Under the pieces are notes generated by a model that ran no database searches, was not told the DNA's origin, and saw nothing but the letters and a program-made list of their open reading frames with translations. From contig OX031065.1 of assembly GCA_943736015.1 (NCBI GenBank), forward strand, positions 27,914,427-27,978,426: a stretch of 64,000 nucleotides of DNA, given 5' to 3'. Positions 10,553-20,462 of the stretch are shown here, piece after piece. The stretch's first letter is position 1, and every line of letters starts with the position of its first letter. The DNA comes from Tridacna crocea. Its lineage: Eukaryota; Mollusca; Bivalvia; Cardiida; Cardiidae. Position numbers and translations under genes: made by a program.

Positions 10553-10597
10553 GAGGAGTATCTTGACCCATCAAAGTATCCAGTTACAAAACATTGA
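10553..10597 (+). CDS. Possible terminal coding exon of an unknown host gene
   Basis: A very good acceptor tract (TTATTTCTTTGATTTAG) is followed directly by a frame reading EEYLDPSKYPVTKH and a TGA at 10595-10597. Short and unrecognised. A second reading is possible: the next frame stays open to a donor-like AG/GTATTT at 10627, giving an internal exon of 75 nt. If terminal, a plus-strand gene would run in from the left and converge with the minus-strand exon ending at 14092. Confidence 0.3.
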   Translation, partial: EEYLDPSKYPVTKH

Positions 10598-10662
10598 TCA
10601 GAATGTTTCCAAACCAATTAAAATGAGGTATTTTGACAAGGTATTTATGTACCTTTCGCATT

Positions 10663-10856
10663 TTAACTCTTTACCACACTACAAAATTTTAAACTGGTTC
10701 AAATTGAAAGCATTTGCAGACAACAAAGTAAAGGTGACTGAAAAATTGAAATTTGTTCTGGGAAGGGTAGAAAACACAGTGGGAAAAGGAGAAAATGCTT
10801 GTTACCAGCATTTTCTTAGGGGCGTCAAAAGTAGGGATTGTGTGGTAATGGGTTAA
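10663..10856 (+). repeat. P1 MITE with deleted core
   Basis: TTAACTCTTTACCACACTA to GTGTGGTAATGGGTTAA. The right palindrome arm is missing, so the copy cannot form the full hairpin. Confidence 0.8.
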
Positions 10857-10889
10857 TTGCTACATAATAATGATGTCTGACAATGAAAC

Positions 10890-11105
10890 TTAGCCCATTA
10901 CCACACAATCCCTACTTTGGTGTGAGAAAGAAGCCTTTACAAAATTTTGTTGGAAAAGAAGAAAATGCTAGTAACGAGCATTTTCTCCTTTTCCCACAAT
11001 GTTTTCTAACCTTCACAAAACAAATTTCAAATTTTCTGTCACTTTCGTTGTCTGCAAATGTTTTCGCTTTGGACAACCCTATTTTGTTGTTTGGTAATGA
11101 GTTAA
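10890..11105 (-). repeat. P1 MITE
   Basis: Left TTAGCCCATTACCACAC, right GTTGTTTGGTAATGAGTTAA. The left arm is shortened. Confidence 0.8.
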
Positions 11106-11256
11106 AGTAAGGACCTTACAGTCTTATCTAAGATTAACATATTCAGCTGCTTACCAAGATATTCTGGTCTAAACACTGTAAATTAATTCTCCATAGGGTA
11201 AAGGCTTTTGAAAAGAATGTGGGAAAAGGGTAAAATACTGGTAAGCTGTGTTTTCT
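11106..11256. repeat. P1 fragment
   Basis: Palindrome-arm words (TGTGGGAAAAGGGTAAAATA) without recognisable ends. Confidence 0.4.
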
Positions 11257-11481
11257 TCTTTACCAAACGACAAAATTTTAGAATTGTCCAAACTTAAAAG
11301 CATCTGCAGACGACGAATAAAACATGATTAAAAAATTACGATTTGTTTTGGGAAGGGTTGAAAACACTGTTGGAAAAGGAGAAAATGCTGGCTAGCAGCA
11401 TTTTCTCCTTTCCCTACAATGTTTTCAAAAGACGTCTTTCTTAGGGTCATTAAAAGTCAGGATTGCATGGTATAGGGTTAA
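11257..11481 (+). repeat. P1 MITE
   Basis: CTTTACCAAACGACAAAATT to GGTATAGGGTTAA. The full palindrome is present. Confidence 0.8.
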
Positions 11482-11531
11482 AAGACAAATCATATCATCT
11501 GAACCACACTTTAACTGTTGTCTGTAAACCC

Positions 11532-11760
11532 TTAACCCATTACCACACAATCCCTACTTTTGACGCCCCTGAGAAAGAAGCCTTTTGAAAACATTGTGGA
11601 AAAAGGAGAAAATGCTGGTAACCAGCATTTTCTCCTTTTCCCACAGTGTTTTCTACCATCCCCTGAACAAATTTCAATTTTTCAGTCACCTTTATGTTGG
11701 TGTCTGGAAATGCCTTAAATTCGAACCAGTCTAAAATTTTGTTGTGTGGTAAAGAGTTAA
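11532..11760 (-). repeat. P1 MITE, well preserved
   Basis: TTAACCCATTACCACACAAT to GTTGTGTGGTAAAGAGTTAA with an almost perfect palindrome at 11590-11655. Confidence 0.85.
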
Positions 11761-11977
11761 ATTTCAGAAGTGTAAAATTTTACTTTATTTAATTTAAATA
11801 CCCATTTATGAATCTGGAACAAACTTGTGTTTCTCCTAAGTCAAATTCAATTCCTAAATAGCCTTGGCAAATTTTTGTAAAAGAATACTGTTTGCAGCAA
11901 TAAATACTTTCATCAAAGTTGGAATCCTCACTGACTTGCATGTATTTCCAACTTAGCCTCTTTATACAGGGTAGCTT

Positions 11978-12175
11978 CACTCTTTACCAAACAACAAAAT
12001 TTTAGACTGGTCCAAATTACCTGGTAAAAGCATTTGCAGAGGACAAAATAAGCATCTCTCAAATATTGAATTTTGTTTCCAGCAGGGTAGAAAACACAGT
12101 GAGGATAAAATTGTTGTTAACAGCATTTTCTCCTTTTCCGGCATTTCGTTTGCAAAAGTTTCTATCTCTATCTGT
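11978..12175 (+). repeat. P1 MITE, right end lost
   Basis: Left end ACTCTTTACCAAACAAC. A short CTGGTAA insertion lies in the left arm and the right arm decays after the palindrome. Confidence 0.7.
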
Positions 12176-12192
12176 ATTATGATATAACTGAA

Positions 12193-12427
12193 GCTAATGA
12201 ACTTTTCACATGAGAACATTTTAGACATCACAATTGGAAGTATTTCCAAAGGATACAGTAAATGTGGCACAAGTTATGGGTTTTGTCTGTAACAGATGAA
12301 AACATTGTGGGAAATGAAGTAAATGCTGAAATGCTGGTTGCCAGCATTTTCTTCTTTTCCCACAATTTTTCAAAAGCTTTTTTCTCTCGCGGTTGTTATA
12401 CCTTGGAGCTGTGTGGTTAAGGATTAA
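12193..12427 (+). repeat. P1 MITE, diverged
   Basis: Worn left end. The palindrome has an extra AAATGCTG duplication (GTAAATGCTGAAATGCTGG). It ends GTGTGGTTAAGGATTAA. Confidence 0.65.
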
Positions 12428-12574
12428 AGAGTGATCAAGATTTCCGAAAAATGTTTTTTTCACATTGACGTCAATGGCCATGTTGCTAAAAATTTGGCAG
12501 AAGAAATAAGACCATGGGATTTTAGAGAGCTACAACAGTTTCTTTGATGTCAGATGACAAGCACTTATAGCATA

Positions 12575-12803
12575 TTAACTCATTACCACACGAGAAAATT
12601 TTAGACTGGTCCAAATTGAAAGCATTTGCAGACGACAAAATAAAGCTGAGTGAAAAACAGAAATTTGTTCTGGGAAGGGTAGAAAACACTGTGGGAAAAG
12701 GAGAAAATGCTGGTTACCAGCATTTTCTCCTTTTCCCACAGTGTTTTCAAAAGGCTTCTTTCTCAGGGGCGTCAAAAGTAGGGATTGAGTGGTAATGGGT
12801 TAA
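12575..12803 (+). repeat. P1 MITE, well preserved
   Basis: TTAACTCATTACCACACGAG to GAGTGGTAATGGGTTAA with a perfect central palindrome. Confidence 0.85.
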
Positions 12804-13159
12804 GGTAAATAGCTACAGTAACCTCACTTTCAAACAGTATACTTGTCTTCGTGATCAAACAATCAGAAGCAGTGTAATTGATTTTTATGCACACGGATAA
12901 ATGCATACAAGTCAATGGGAATTCTGGACTTGATGAAATATCTATGGCCAACCTACTGTAGATCATTAGACTACAATATGTAGTATGATCTGGAATCTAA
13001 GTGTCATAACTTGTGAGAGATAATTACCAAGTCCAAGTTCCAAAGAATCAGAAACAGAAAAATATCATAACATTTCTTGTTTAAAAAAAAAAAAATCCAG
13101 TAAAAGCAGCATTGAAAGTTGTACGCTTATCAGTTAGAAAATAAAATCCTTTACACTTA
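12804..13159. other. Unassigned
   Basis: No supported feature. A poly-A run of 13 is at 13082-13094. Confidence 0.4.
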
Positions 13160-13370
13160 TATGTCCATTTACACCTAGTGTATGTCCTTTTACCCCCAGT
13201 GTATGTCCTTTTATCCCCAGTGTATGTCCTTTTACCCCCAGTGTATACCCTGAGTGTATGTCCTTTTACACCCTTGTGCATGTCCTTTTACACCCAGTGT
13301 ATGTCTTTTAACACCAAGCGTATGTCCTATTACCCCCAGTGTATGTCCTTTTACACCCAGTGTAAATCAA
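13160..13370 (+). repeat. 20-21 bp minisatellite
   Basis: About 10-11 tandem units of the form GTGTATGTCCTTTTACMCCCA, with drift between ACCCCCAG and ACACCCAG. The minus- and plus-strand open frames across it (for example repeated TYTGGKR) are products of the repeat, not a gene. Confidence 0.9.
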
Positions 13371-13499
13371 GATCAGATAGCAAGAAAGCTTTGGTTTGAA
13401 TGAGGATCTGAACAGTCCAATATTTTGTGAAACATTCTTGTTTGAAATGTCATCCCAGAAGTATTTCGCTTATTTTGTAACCATACTTTTTTACTTTGC

Positions 13500-13738
13500 C
13501 TTTTAATGACCATGAAAAGGATACCTTTTGAAAACAATGTGGGCAATGGAGAAAATTCTGGTAACCAGCATTTTCTCCTTTTCCCACAGTGTTTTGTATC
13601 CTATGAAAGACAATTTCTATGTTTCCGCTCTATGAAAGACAAACTCCATTCTTTAAAACTACACTTGAAAGGTCATCTGCAAAATTGATGCTTTCAGTTT
13701 GGACTAGTCTACATTTTGCCCATGTGCTAAAGAGTTGA
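13500..13738 (-). repeat. P1 MITE
   Basis: Reversed copy with a good palindrome at 13535-13595. A CTATGAAAGACAA word is repeated in the right arm. Ends GTGCTAAAGAGTTGAA. Confidence 0.75.
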
Positions 13739-13756
13739 ATTCCAGCAAGTTAAACC

Positions 13757-14058
13757 AGAGCTATCACTGAACGTGACTTAATACCCCCACCAGCGCTTTG
13801 ATTGAAAAAAGTGTCAAATTCAAGGGGAGATAATTCCTCAACCAGGAAGAGTTGCATCTTGCAAATCTTCAATATGTGATCAGTACTTATGCAAAGTTTC
13901 AATGCAATTGAAGGAAAACTGTAGGAGGGGTTTGTGACACAAAAAAATTACTAGTATTTTGTACACAGACAGATACACGGACGGACACATGGACGAGCGC
14001 GTGCCTGTACTGGCTGATTCCAGTATACCCCCAAAAACATTTGTTTCACGGGGGTATA
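13757..14058 (+). mobile_element. HL-3 Helentron-like element
   Basis: HL-3 family. The left end is GAGCTATCACTGAACGTGAC followed by TTAATACCCCCACC. The interior ends in a short GACGGAC-type microsatellite (ACACGGACGGACACATGGAC). The right end is a hairpin, TATACCCCCAAAAAC facing CGGGGGTATA. Repeated subterminal ATACCCCC, a terminal hairpin and a microsatellite match Helentron-associated (HINE/pearl-like) elements of bivalves. That class assignment is an inference. It is non-coding. Confidence 0.65.
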
Positions 14059-14091
14059 AACAAGGATCAGATAAGAAATATCCGAGATAGT

Positions 14092-14313
14092 CTATTTGTT
14101 ACAACCATAGACAAGTAAAACAGGTCTAAATTGCTCATTATCTGTTATGTCTCCATAAATACCTTGCAAATTTTTCAAAACTCCAAGTGCCTGCTGACTT
14201 GCAGGTGCATCAATACACTGAAATATTGATACTAAAATATTCAAAACATATTTATTGTCACTCCATGTATTTTTGATCCTCTGATTTGAATCACTTTCAG
14301 ATACACTGTTTAT
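14092..14313 (-). CDS. Exon-like block, possibly the last exon of an unknown host gene
   Basis: On the minus strand an acceptor (GGTTTTTAAACAG) is followed by 73 codons reading INSVSESDSNQRIKNTWSDN at the start, ALGVLKNLQGIYGD in the middle and PVLLVYGCNK before a TAG at 14092-14094. The composition is balanced and protein-like, unlike the AT-biased junk frames around it. I recognise no domain. A donor-like CAAG/GTATTT inside the block leaves open that it is an internal exon ending earlier. Upstream of the acceptor, GCCATCATGGCCCTCTTGG is the hairpin end of an HL-type element, so the intron boundary has mobile DNA right next to it. Confidence 0.45.
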   Translation of the reverse strand: MNSVSESDSNQRIKNTWSDNKYVLNILVSIFQCIDAPASQQALGVLKNLQGIYGDITDNEQFRPVLLVYGCNK

Positions 14314-14423
14314 CTGTTTAAAAACCAAGAGGGCCATGATGGTACTGCCCTACTACACTTGTTTCAAAAGCCAGATTGCATAATATCGATCTCTTACAAA
14401 AATAACAAGTACATGCGTACTAA
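14314..14423 (-). repeat. HL-type terminal fragment
   Basis: Reads AGAGGGCCATGATGGTAC near 14329, the reverse complement of the conserved HL end (GGCCATnATGGCCCTCTTG). Only the terminus is recognisable. Confidence 0.5.
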
Positions 14424-14927
14424 AGGCGCTGTCACACTCTAGCGTAAAGAGCCAGCGTATGAGGAACGTATGGACTTTATGGGCATACGCTGACATACGC
14501 TGAAACACGCTATGGGTACACTGGAATACGTTTCTAGTACGCCGGGGCACGTCGGTGTACGCTGATGTATGTTGACGGCCAAAAAACTTTTTGAACATGC
14601 ACAAAAATTTTCAGCGTATGCCGACGTATGAATTTACGCTCATCATACGTTCCTCATACGCTGAACACGCTAGAGGTACGCTGAAGGTACGTTATTCATA
14701 AGTCGAGTACGCTTCTCATACGTTGAAATTGAATGGGTCAGGAAACCTAGCGTTACAGGAGCGTATAATGAACGTGTGTCTGATGTGTGTCTAACGAATG
14801 GCTAACGTTATAATGGTAGTTTTAACGAGTCTAACGTACTCAACTTATGCCTAACGTGTTCTGAGCGTACAGCAAACTTATCCCATGCGTATTACATGCG
14901 TATTTCGAGCGTATTGGGGGGTGGGGG

Positions 14928-14966
14928 TATATAAAGTCTCACATTTCCAAATCTGTATCAGTTTGT
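14928..14966 (+). promoter_or_regulatory. TATA box and initiator inside the Harbinger-like element
   Basis: TATATAAAG starts at 14928. An initiator-like TCAGTTT sits at 14958-14964, which puts the A of the initiator 32 nt downstream of the first T of the TATA box, a canonical core-promoter spacing. A GC-rich GGGGGGTGGGGG tract lies immediately upstream. Confidence 0.55.
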
Positions 14967-14981
14967 ACCAGCAGTTCAGAG

Positions 14982-15047
14982 ATGGAGGTTGCTGTGCTGC
15001 AACATCACCAAGATTTGTTACAGTTGGCAGTTGACCTCATACGCTGA
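14982..15047 (+). pseudogene. Residual first codons of a transposon gene
   Basis: An ATG 22 nt after the predicted start site opens a 21-codon frame, MEVAVLQHHQDLLQLAVDLI followed by R and a stop. The stop falls inside a CATACGCTGA word, where terminal-repeat-type sequence begins. I read this as the surviving start of the parent element's protein, cut off by the internal deletion. Which Harbinger protein it was cannot be told. Confidence 0.45.
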
Positions 15048-15234
15048 AAAGTTGCGTGTATAAACAATTTTTCGAAATATTTGATACGGTCCTCATACGC
15101 TGGCTCTATACGCTAGAGTGTGACAGCGCCTTAACACAATGCGATAATTGTGGCCTTTGTTTACAAACACTGGATTGGTTCAAACCATTCAAATAGGGAA
15201 CACCAGGGAGGAAGCAGTTACTTATTGGTAATTT

Positions 15235-15310
15235 TCAAGACGAAACTATAAATAGCGCTGTGGTGCTGTGGTCATAGTGACCCCGCTACCATCCGTGCGG
15301 AGAGTTCGAG
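15235..15310 (+). repeat. tRNA-derived SINE head, possible
   Basis: GTGGTCATAGTGACC resembles a pol III A box and GAGAGTTCGAGTCAC a B box, about 35 bp apart. There is no clear tail and no second copy in the window. Confidence 0.35.
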
Positions 15311-15489
15311 TCACAGAAAAACTTCTTTTAGTTTTTGATCAAGCATTTTGTTTTTTTAAGATAAGTCAATGGTTACATTATTTTTTTTATATCATAGTGA
15401 ATATTTGTACTTATAATTATTAATCTCATTAATATTTAATTGACATCACACAAGATTACACGATAATCCTTGTGAAATTTGGGAACAAT
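15311..15489. other. Unassigned AT-rich sequence
   Basis: No supported feature. Confidence 0.4.
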
Positions 15490-15713
15490 GGAAATGATCC
15501 AAGACATTTCTTGCAAAGGCATTGCCCTATGTCTGTCTGTCGCCTGTCAACAATTTCTTTAAACATCTTCTTCTCCTAACCCACTGAGCCAATCTTGATG
15601 CAACTTGGCAGGGATGTTCCTTGGGTAAAGCTTTACCAAAGTTGCTCAAAGAATTGAATTTCACTTATAAGCTATACTCTAAGGTGAGCGTTCAAGGGCC
15701 AATGGCCCTCTTG
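15490..15713 (+). mobile_element. HL-4 element, right-end copy
   Basis: HL-4 family: GTCAACAATTTCTTTAAACA, GGGATGTTCCTTGGGTAAAG, then the conserved terminus AGGTGAGCGTTC and the hairpin GGGCCAATGGCCCTCTTGTT. The same interior words recur at 53098-53420. Confidence 0.6.
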
Positions 15714-16384
15714 TTTGTTTTTGTTTTCTCCTTTCTTTTCTTTTCTTTGTTTGATTGTTTTTTAGTCTTTAGTTATTATAACATCTTATTCTTATTTATT
15801 TCCTTGAATTGTTTTAAAACACACAAAATGTATGAGTGATACAACAATAAGTGTGCAACTCTCATCCCTGTAACTAGCAGTATCCGTTTCACTGGCCGTA
15901 TCAGTATCCCAAGCCTCTTAACACTCTATATCTATTCACTTTCTTTGTCGCTAGCCACAATTTTTCATTGCTCAAAGACTTCTTGAACTGCAATGTCTGA
16001 TTTAAAAAAAATAGACTACCAAAACCGCAAGTCTGTGGTAACTTTTCCACTCAGATTGCTTTAGTTTTCAATGTGCGATTTAAAAATACATTTTGTGTGC
16101 AGTGCCATTAAGAATAATCGTGTTGAAGTGCTTAGAGTTACAATATTATTTCGTTGCATTTTGATTTCACGAATAGGGCAAATATATTGACCGTTACCAG
16201 ATGAAGTAGGTATTGTTAGTAAATTTTAGATACATAATCTTTTAAAAGTAATTAATATGCACTTTGCCCACAGAATGGCAGCTATTCTGACACCTCTGAT
16301 ATGATGTGGGTTGTCACCCTTGTGAATAGTGGAGCTGAAATGGTCTGTGTTTCAATAGAATGGCAAAGCAAGTCATACTGGCTA
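15714..16384. other. Unassigned
   Basis: A TTTCTTTTCTTTTC-rich tract lies at about 15728-15750. There are no genes or named repeats. The open frame 15621-15839 runs out of an HL-4 element and is not credible. Confidence 0.4.
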
Positions 16385-16592
16385 TTCTTTACTATGCAAT
16401 CCTCCATTATAAAGACCCTGAAACAGGATGCATTTGAAAACATTATAGGAAAAGAATAAAAATGCTGGTAACCATTGTTTTCTTCTTTTTCTGTATGTTC
16501 TATTCTGAAGAAGACAGTTATCATCATTTGAGCTACATTTATTTTGTTGTGTACAATAGCTTTGAGCTTTGTCCAATGTAAATAAAGAGTTG
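16385..16592 (-). repeat. P1 MITE, diverged
   Basis: Reversed copy with a GAAAACATTATAGGAAAAG arm and a degraded right palindrome arm. Confidence 0.65.
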
Positions 16593-16794
16593 GATCAATG
16601 AGGCTTTAGCTGCAGCAGTGTAAAGAAATCTAACCTTTCATTACTGTTACAATCCATGAAACATAATTTGACAATTAAGTGTGAATGCCTTCAAATCTGG
16701 AAAAGCTTTTGAGCAGTAATTCTACAGTTATGTCTGGGATTTAATCCTTTGATTGAGTCCATACTGTGAAAACTTATTTATGTCATTTACCAAA

Positions 16795-17230
16795 AAAGGG
16801 ACATCAAGAACATCGGACTTACAAGTCCAACACAACAATGAATTCTTAAGCAGGGAGTACCACAACTTAAATGAGAATTATGGCTAAACCAATAAGGAAA
16901 ATAAATAATCTTTGATTTACAAGTCCAACACATTGACTTATTGGGCAAGGGAGTACCACCTCCTATATGAAAATTAAGACTAACTCAACAAAGAACATCA
17001 AGAATCTCTGACTTAACAAGTTAAAAACATTGCCTTCCTAAGCAGGGAGTACCACCTCTTAAGTGAGGACTAAGGCTAAACCGACATTGGACAACAAAAA
17101 TCTCTGACTTACAAGTTCAACAAATGGACTACCTTGGCATGGAGGAATGTCTCATTATTGAGGACAAAGGCTAATTCAATAAAGTTGATCAAAAACCTTG
17201 CACAAGTCCAACTAATAAGGACAAGGGCTA
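16795..17230 (+). repeat. 96-bp tandem repeat, about 4.5 units
   Basis: Units carry CTCTGACTTACAAGTCCAAC and GCAGGGAGTACCACCTC in order, at about 16808, 16904, 16998, 17095 and 17189. The units differ by 15-25 percent by eye, so the array is old. No coding potential is shared between units. Confidence 0.85.
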
Positions 17231-17635
17231 ATTCAATAAAGCATACCGCCAAAGCTTGTGTTCATACATCCACACATTTACCTTTATGCACCAGCCGTGA
17301 GATGCTTGGTGCTGAAACTTAACTAATTGTTTGGAATTTAGAGAATTTCAACAATTACCGATAGGTGTATAGAAGAAAGAAATCTATTACCCAGCAGAAA
17401 ACAAAATTCCAGATTTGCCCAAAATGAGAGCACGATTGTACAGAAGACATATTACATTTGCTCAAATACATTGTATTGCCATATGTGTCTGAAAGTGAAA
17501 AAGAATTTGGTTACATGCATAATCATCAACTTTCAAAAAATGTTGTTGGAAATCTTTCCTTGTCCTTTTTGTTTCAACTGAGGGGTTTGTCAGTGAAATA
17601 GGTTAAAATTTTAAACACCTGCAGATATCCAAATT
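17231..17635. other. Unassigned
   Basis: AT-rich, with no supported feature. Confidence 0.4.
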
Positions 17636-17861
17636 CTAACTCTTTACCAAACGACAAAATTTTAGAGTGGTCCAATTTGAAAGTACTTACAGACGACAAA
17701 ATATATGCTTTTCAAAAATTGAAATTTGTTTCCAGAAGGGTAGAAAACTGTGGGAAAAGGACAAAATGCTGGTTACCAGCATTTCTCGTTTTCCCACAAT
17801 GTTTTCAAAAGGCTTCTATCTCAGGGTCATAAAAACCAGGGATTGTTTGGGAAAGGGTTAA
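17636..17861 (+). repeat. P1 MITE
   Basis: CTAACTCTTTACCAAACGAC to GTTTGGGAAAGGGTTAA. The palindrome lacks a few central bases. Confidence 0.8.
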
Positions 17862-18600
17862 AAGTCGCAGGCACAACTACACTTCATGGAGCTTCATTTT
17901 GGTGGGTTTGAACTTTTCTGATAAAAACTGTAGGAGGAGTTGTGAGCCCAAAAATTTGTTAAGAGATGGACAGACAGACGGATGATCAAGGTCATAACCA
18001 TCCTCCTTCACCTATACTGTAATCAACCCCGTGTTATTTGGCTGGTGTTTTCTAATTCTCATGAAGCATTTTGATTGGTAATCTCAGTTTTTCTTTGAGA
18101 AAATTTAAGCTATTTTTATCACGAATATGCCATCATTTCTATTTTTAGTAATTGACAAAATGAAATTGCCCTCCCTAGAAGAGAGAATGAATATGGTATC
18201 GATCTTTTCGATTGGCTATTAGGGTACTTTCCAACCATATGAATATTCATAGAAAACAAAGATTTGCCAGTTAATTTTCCCAGGGGTGATGCATGGAGAG
18301 TAACGTAATGCTGGTCAGGGTTTTCCATGATGCACAAATCCCGTGTCATTGATGCAATTTTAATTCAAATGACCCCAAAATAAATGACAGTTCGTCATCG
18401 GTGACACAACTTTCCAAAATCTAAATAATGCATCATAATTCCAAGTCTGTTCTTATTTCAATGTCAGAGGAACACCATGCTTTTTTTAACTACAGGGTTT
18501 ATTTTAGATAAAAGTGGTTTTCCGGTAATTCATTTATAGAATAAGACTAGTTTATGCATTATTGCTGAATTGTATATTGGACATGTGTCTTAAATATGGG
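17862..18600. other. HL-3-like trace and unassigned sequence
   Basis: GTAGGAGGAGTTGTGAGCCC and GGACAGACAGACGG at 17928-17980 resemble the HL-3 interior. The rest is unassigned. The minus-strand open frame 18119-18349 has no recognisable domain. Confidence 0.4.
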
Positions 18601-18660
18601 CCAAGTTGAAGTCATGGTTGGGTTCTCTGTATTTCATTGCATATTTTACACGACTTCCGG

Positions 18661-18791
18661 TATATAAAAGTACACATTACCGGTCCGTGCTGTTAGCGGA
18701 AAAATAATGTCATGACGAAGAAAACTGTAGCATTCTTCAACAGTTTTGCTTCCTACAACTGCAGATCAAGCCACGTCAAGCAGCGATTCTG
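18661..18791 (+). other. Promoter-like TATA with a short downstream frame
   Basis: TATATAAAAG at 18661-18670 is followed 42 nt later by an ATG at 18712 opening a 26-codon frame that starts MTKKTVAFFNSFASYNC. A neighbouring frame reads DQATSSSDSDENVW. The surroundings are richer in CpG than the window average. This might be the start of a broken transposon gene or a host first exon. No terminal repeats were found. Confidence 0.25.
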
Positions 18792-19061
18792 ACGAAAATG
18801 TTTGGGTCTAGCTGTCAAAGTGTGACATTGGCCTTTCCGTCAGAAAAGACCGACTTTTCAATCTTGGAAGTTGGCGTTTAAAGGTAAAATGCATTATAAA
18901 TCGTGCTTGAAGTTGATGACGAGAAAATCCATATTTTTGACCCCCCAAATTAATGAAATGACCCTCAACTAATGAGGAAGGGGGTCACAATGACCCCTGA
19001 TTTTCAAAGCCTAGGGAAATCCCTGCTGAGTTCTGAGGATGGCTCATAACATCAAGCCTTT
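18792..19061. other. Unassigned
   Basis: A donor-like AAAG/GTAAAA is at 18881-18888. Repeated TGACCCCNNAAATNAATGA words appear at about 18370 and 18939. Confidence 0.3.
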
Positions 19062-19177
19062 GGGCATTAAAAAGGAGAAAATGCTGGTCAACATCATTCT
19101 CTTCTTTACCAACAATGTTTTCAAAAGCCTTCCTCCCCAGAGTTGTTATTCTCGGGACTATGTAGTAAAAAGTTTAA
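19062..19177 (+). repeat. P1 MITE right half
   Basis: Palindrome and right arm only, ending GTAGTAAAAAGTTTAA. The TTAA at 19174-19177 is shared with the next copy. Confidence 0.7.
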
Positions 19178-19401
19178 CCCTTTACCACACAATGCCCACT
19201 TGACACCCTTTGGAAAGAAGAAGCCTTTTGAAAAGATAGTGGGAAAAGAATAAAATGCTGGTAACCAGCACTTTCTCCTTTCCCCCCAATGTTTTCTACT
19301 CTTTAAAGAAAAATTACACTATTTGAGCTGCACTGAAATTGCTGTCTGCAATGTTGTCAATGTGCACAAGACTAACATTTTGTCATTTAGTAAAGGGTTA
19401 T
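19174..19401 (-). repeat. P1 MITE
   Basis: TTAACCCTTTACCACACAAT to GTCATTTAGTAAAGGGTTA. An extra GAAGAA lies in the left arm. Confidence 0.75.
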
Positions 19402-19578
19402 TAGTAGTCATCAACATAATCTCTCGTGGAATTTTAGCATAGTTCTTATCTATCTGCTATTTTGCTGCTTTTCATGTAGCTCTTTAGACAAGAGTGGCTG
19501 GAAATGCAGATTCGGATCAGATCAGACTCAAGTTGTATCAAGAGCTTTAGGTCTCATCCAGTAGACGGCTACATAAGT

Positions 19579-19655
19579 CCTTTACTACACAATCCCCAAT
19601 CATAATAACCTGAGGAAGAGGGCTTTTGAAAACATTGTGGGGAAAGAGAGAAAAC
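19579..19655 (-). repeat. P1 MITE left part, cut by HL-3
   Basis: CTTTACTACACAATCCCC and GAAAACATTGTGGGGAAAG run up to the HL-3 left end at about 19660. Confidence 0.6.
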
Positions 19656-19659
19656 TTGA

Positions 19660-19874
19660 TCTATCACTTAACGTCATTATACTCCCCCACCAGCTCCTTG
19701 TCACAAAAACAGGTCTTTATCATAGAATGCAAAATTGTTAAGTACATAAGTAAGAGTTGAAAAAAGTTCAAGGGGAGATAATTCCTCAACGAATCACAGC
19801 AGGGTAATGAAAATTGCACATGCACAACTTCATACATATAGGAACTCTGTGTGTAAATTTGAGTTCAGTACATG
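19660..19874 (+). mobile_element. HL-3 element, left part
   Basis: Carries CACTTAACGTCATTATACTCC and CAAGGGGAGATAATTCCTC, as in the copy at 13757. It is interrupted by K copy B and resumes at 20463-20577. Confidence 0.65.
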
Positions 19875-20462
19875 AATCAAAGCGTTGAGAATGCTGAAGT
19901 GGTATTTGTCAAGGAAAACCACTGCATGGAATCAATAGTTTGAGAGAAAAAGAGACATATTGTTCAAATATTGGCTTAAAAGCAAATGAATACCTTTTCG
20001 GTAGAAGGGAGAGTACTCATTTACCTTAAAACTATAATTTTGAAATTTCTTTAGCCTTTTACATTTAATTTCCAACATTACAATCAATTACTTTGATCTA
20101 TAAATATTCATGAGCAATCAAATGGAGTACCACACAATCATAGGACGAACAAGCCATGGAAAGAATTGGTTTTGGAACGAAAAAGCCCAGTAGGCAAATT
20201 TGTATCATTGCACCAATAAAAGGCTATGAGCAAGAGAAACTATTTTTAATCAAAATTAAATATCTCAACGATCAATGGCCTCGCCCGATGTATTTTAAAA
20301 TGCCGTTTCAAATTACATATCTGTGTGCCACCGAAAAACTCATTTGTCTGAGAAAGAATGAGTTCAACTGGGTTTATGTCCTTTGCACAAAATAAGATAC
20401 ATGGTTATCAAAATTCAATCTTGAACTCATAGTGGTATTGTCTTCGACAAATACCACAAAAA
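19875..20462 (-). repeat. K repeat, copy B
   Basis: Reversed K copy of about 590 bp, from AATCAAAGCGTTGAGAATGC and GTGGTATTTGTCAAGG to GTCTTCGACAAATACCAC. It is inserted in an HL-3 element. The 79-codon open frame at 20156-20395 lies inside and has no counterpart in copies A or C. Confidence 0.8.

Larger units (their letters stand above)
14424..15131 (+). mobile_element. Harbinger-like DNA transposon, internally deleted
   Basis: Terminal inverted repeats of about 43 bp (AGGCGCTGTCACACTCTAGC at the left; its complement GCTAGAGTGTGACAGCGCCT at the right) enclose 708 bp flanked by TAA on both sides (14421-14423 and 15132-15134). A TWA 3-bp duplication is the PIF/Harbinger hallmark, so the family call is knowledge plus inference. 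The interior is packed with short words (GCGTATG, CATACGCTG) in both directions. It still contains a promoter and a 21-codon reading frame, listed separately, so it looks like a deletion product of an autonomous parent rather than a random hairpin. Confidence 0.75.

Noticed and set aside
13081-13399. Cysteine- or threonine-rich repeat proteins (TYTGGKR on one strand, YVLLPPV on the other)
   Set aside because: Pure translation of a 20-21 bp minisatellite, open on both strands.
13757-14058. Calling HL-3 a classical Helitron with CTRR end
   Set aside because: The terminus is a hairpin closing in GGGGGTATAA, without CTRR. The subterminal repeats and microsatellite fit a Helentron-associated element better.
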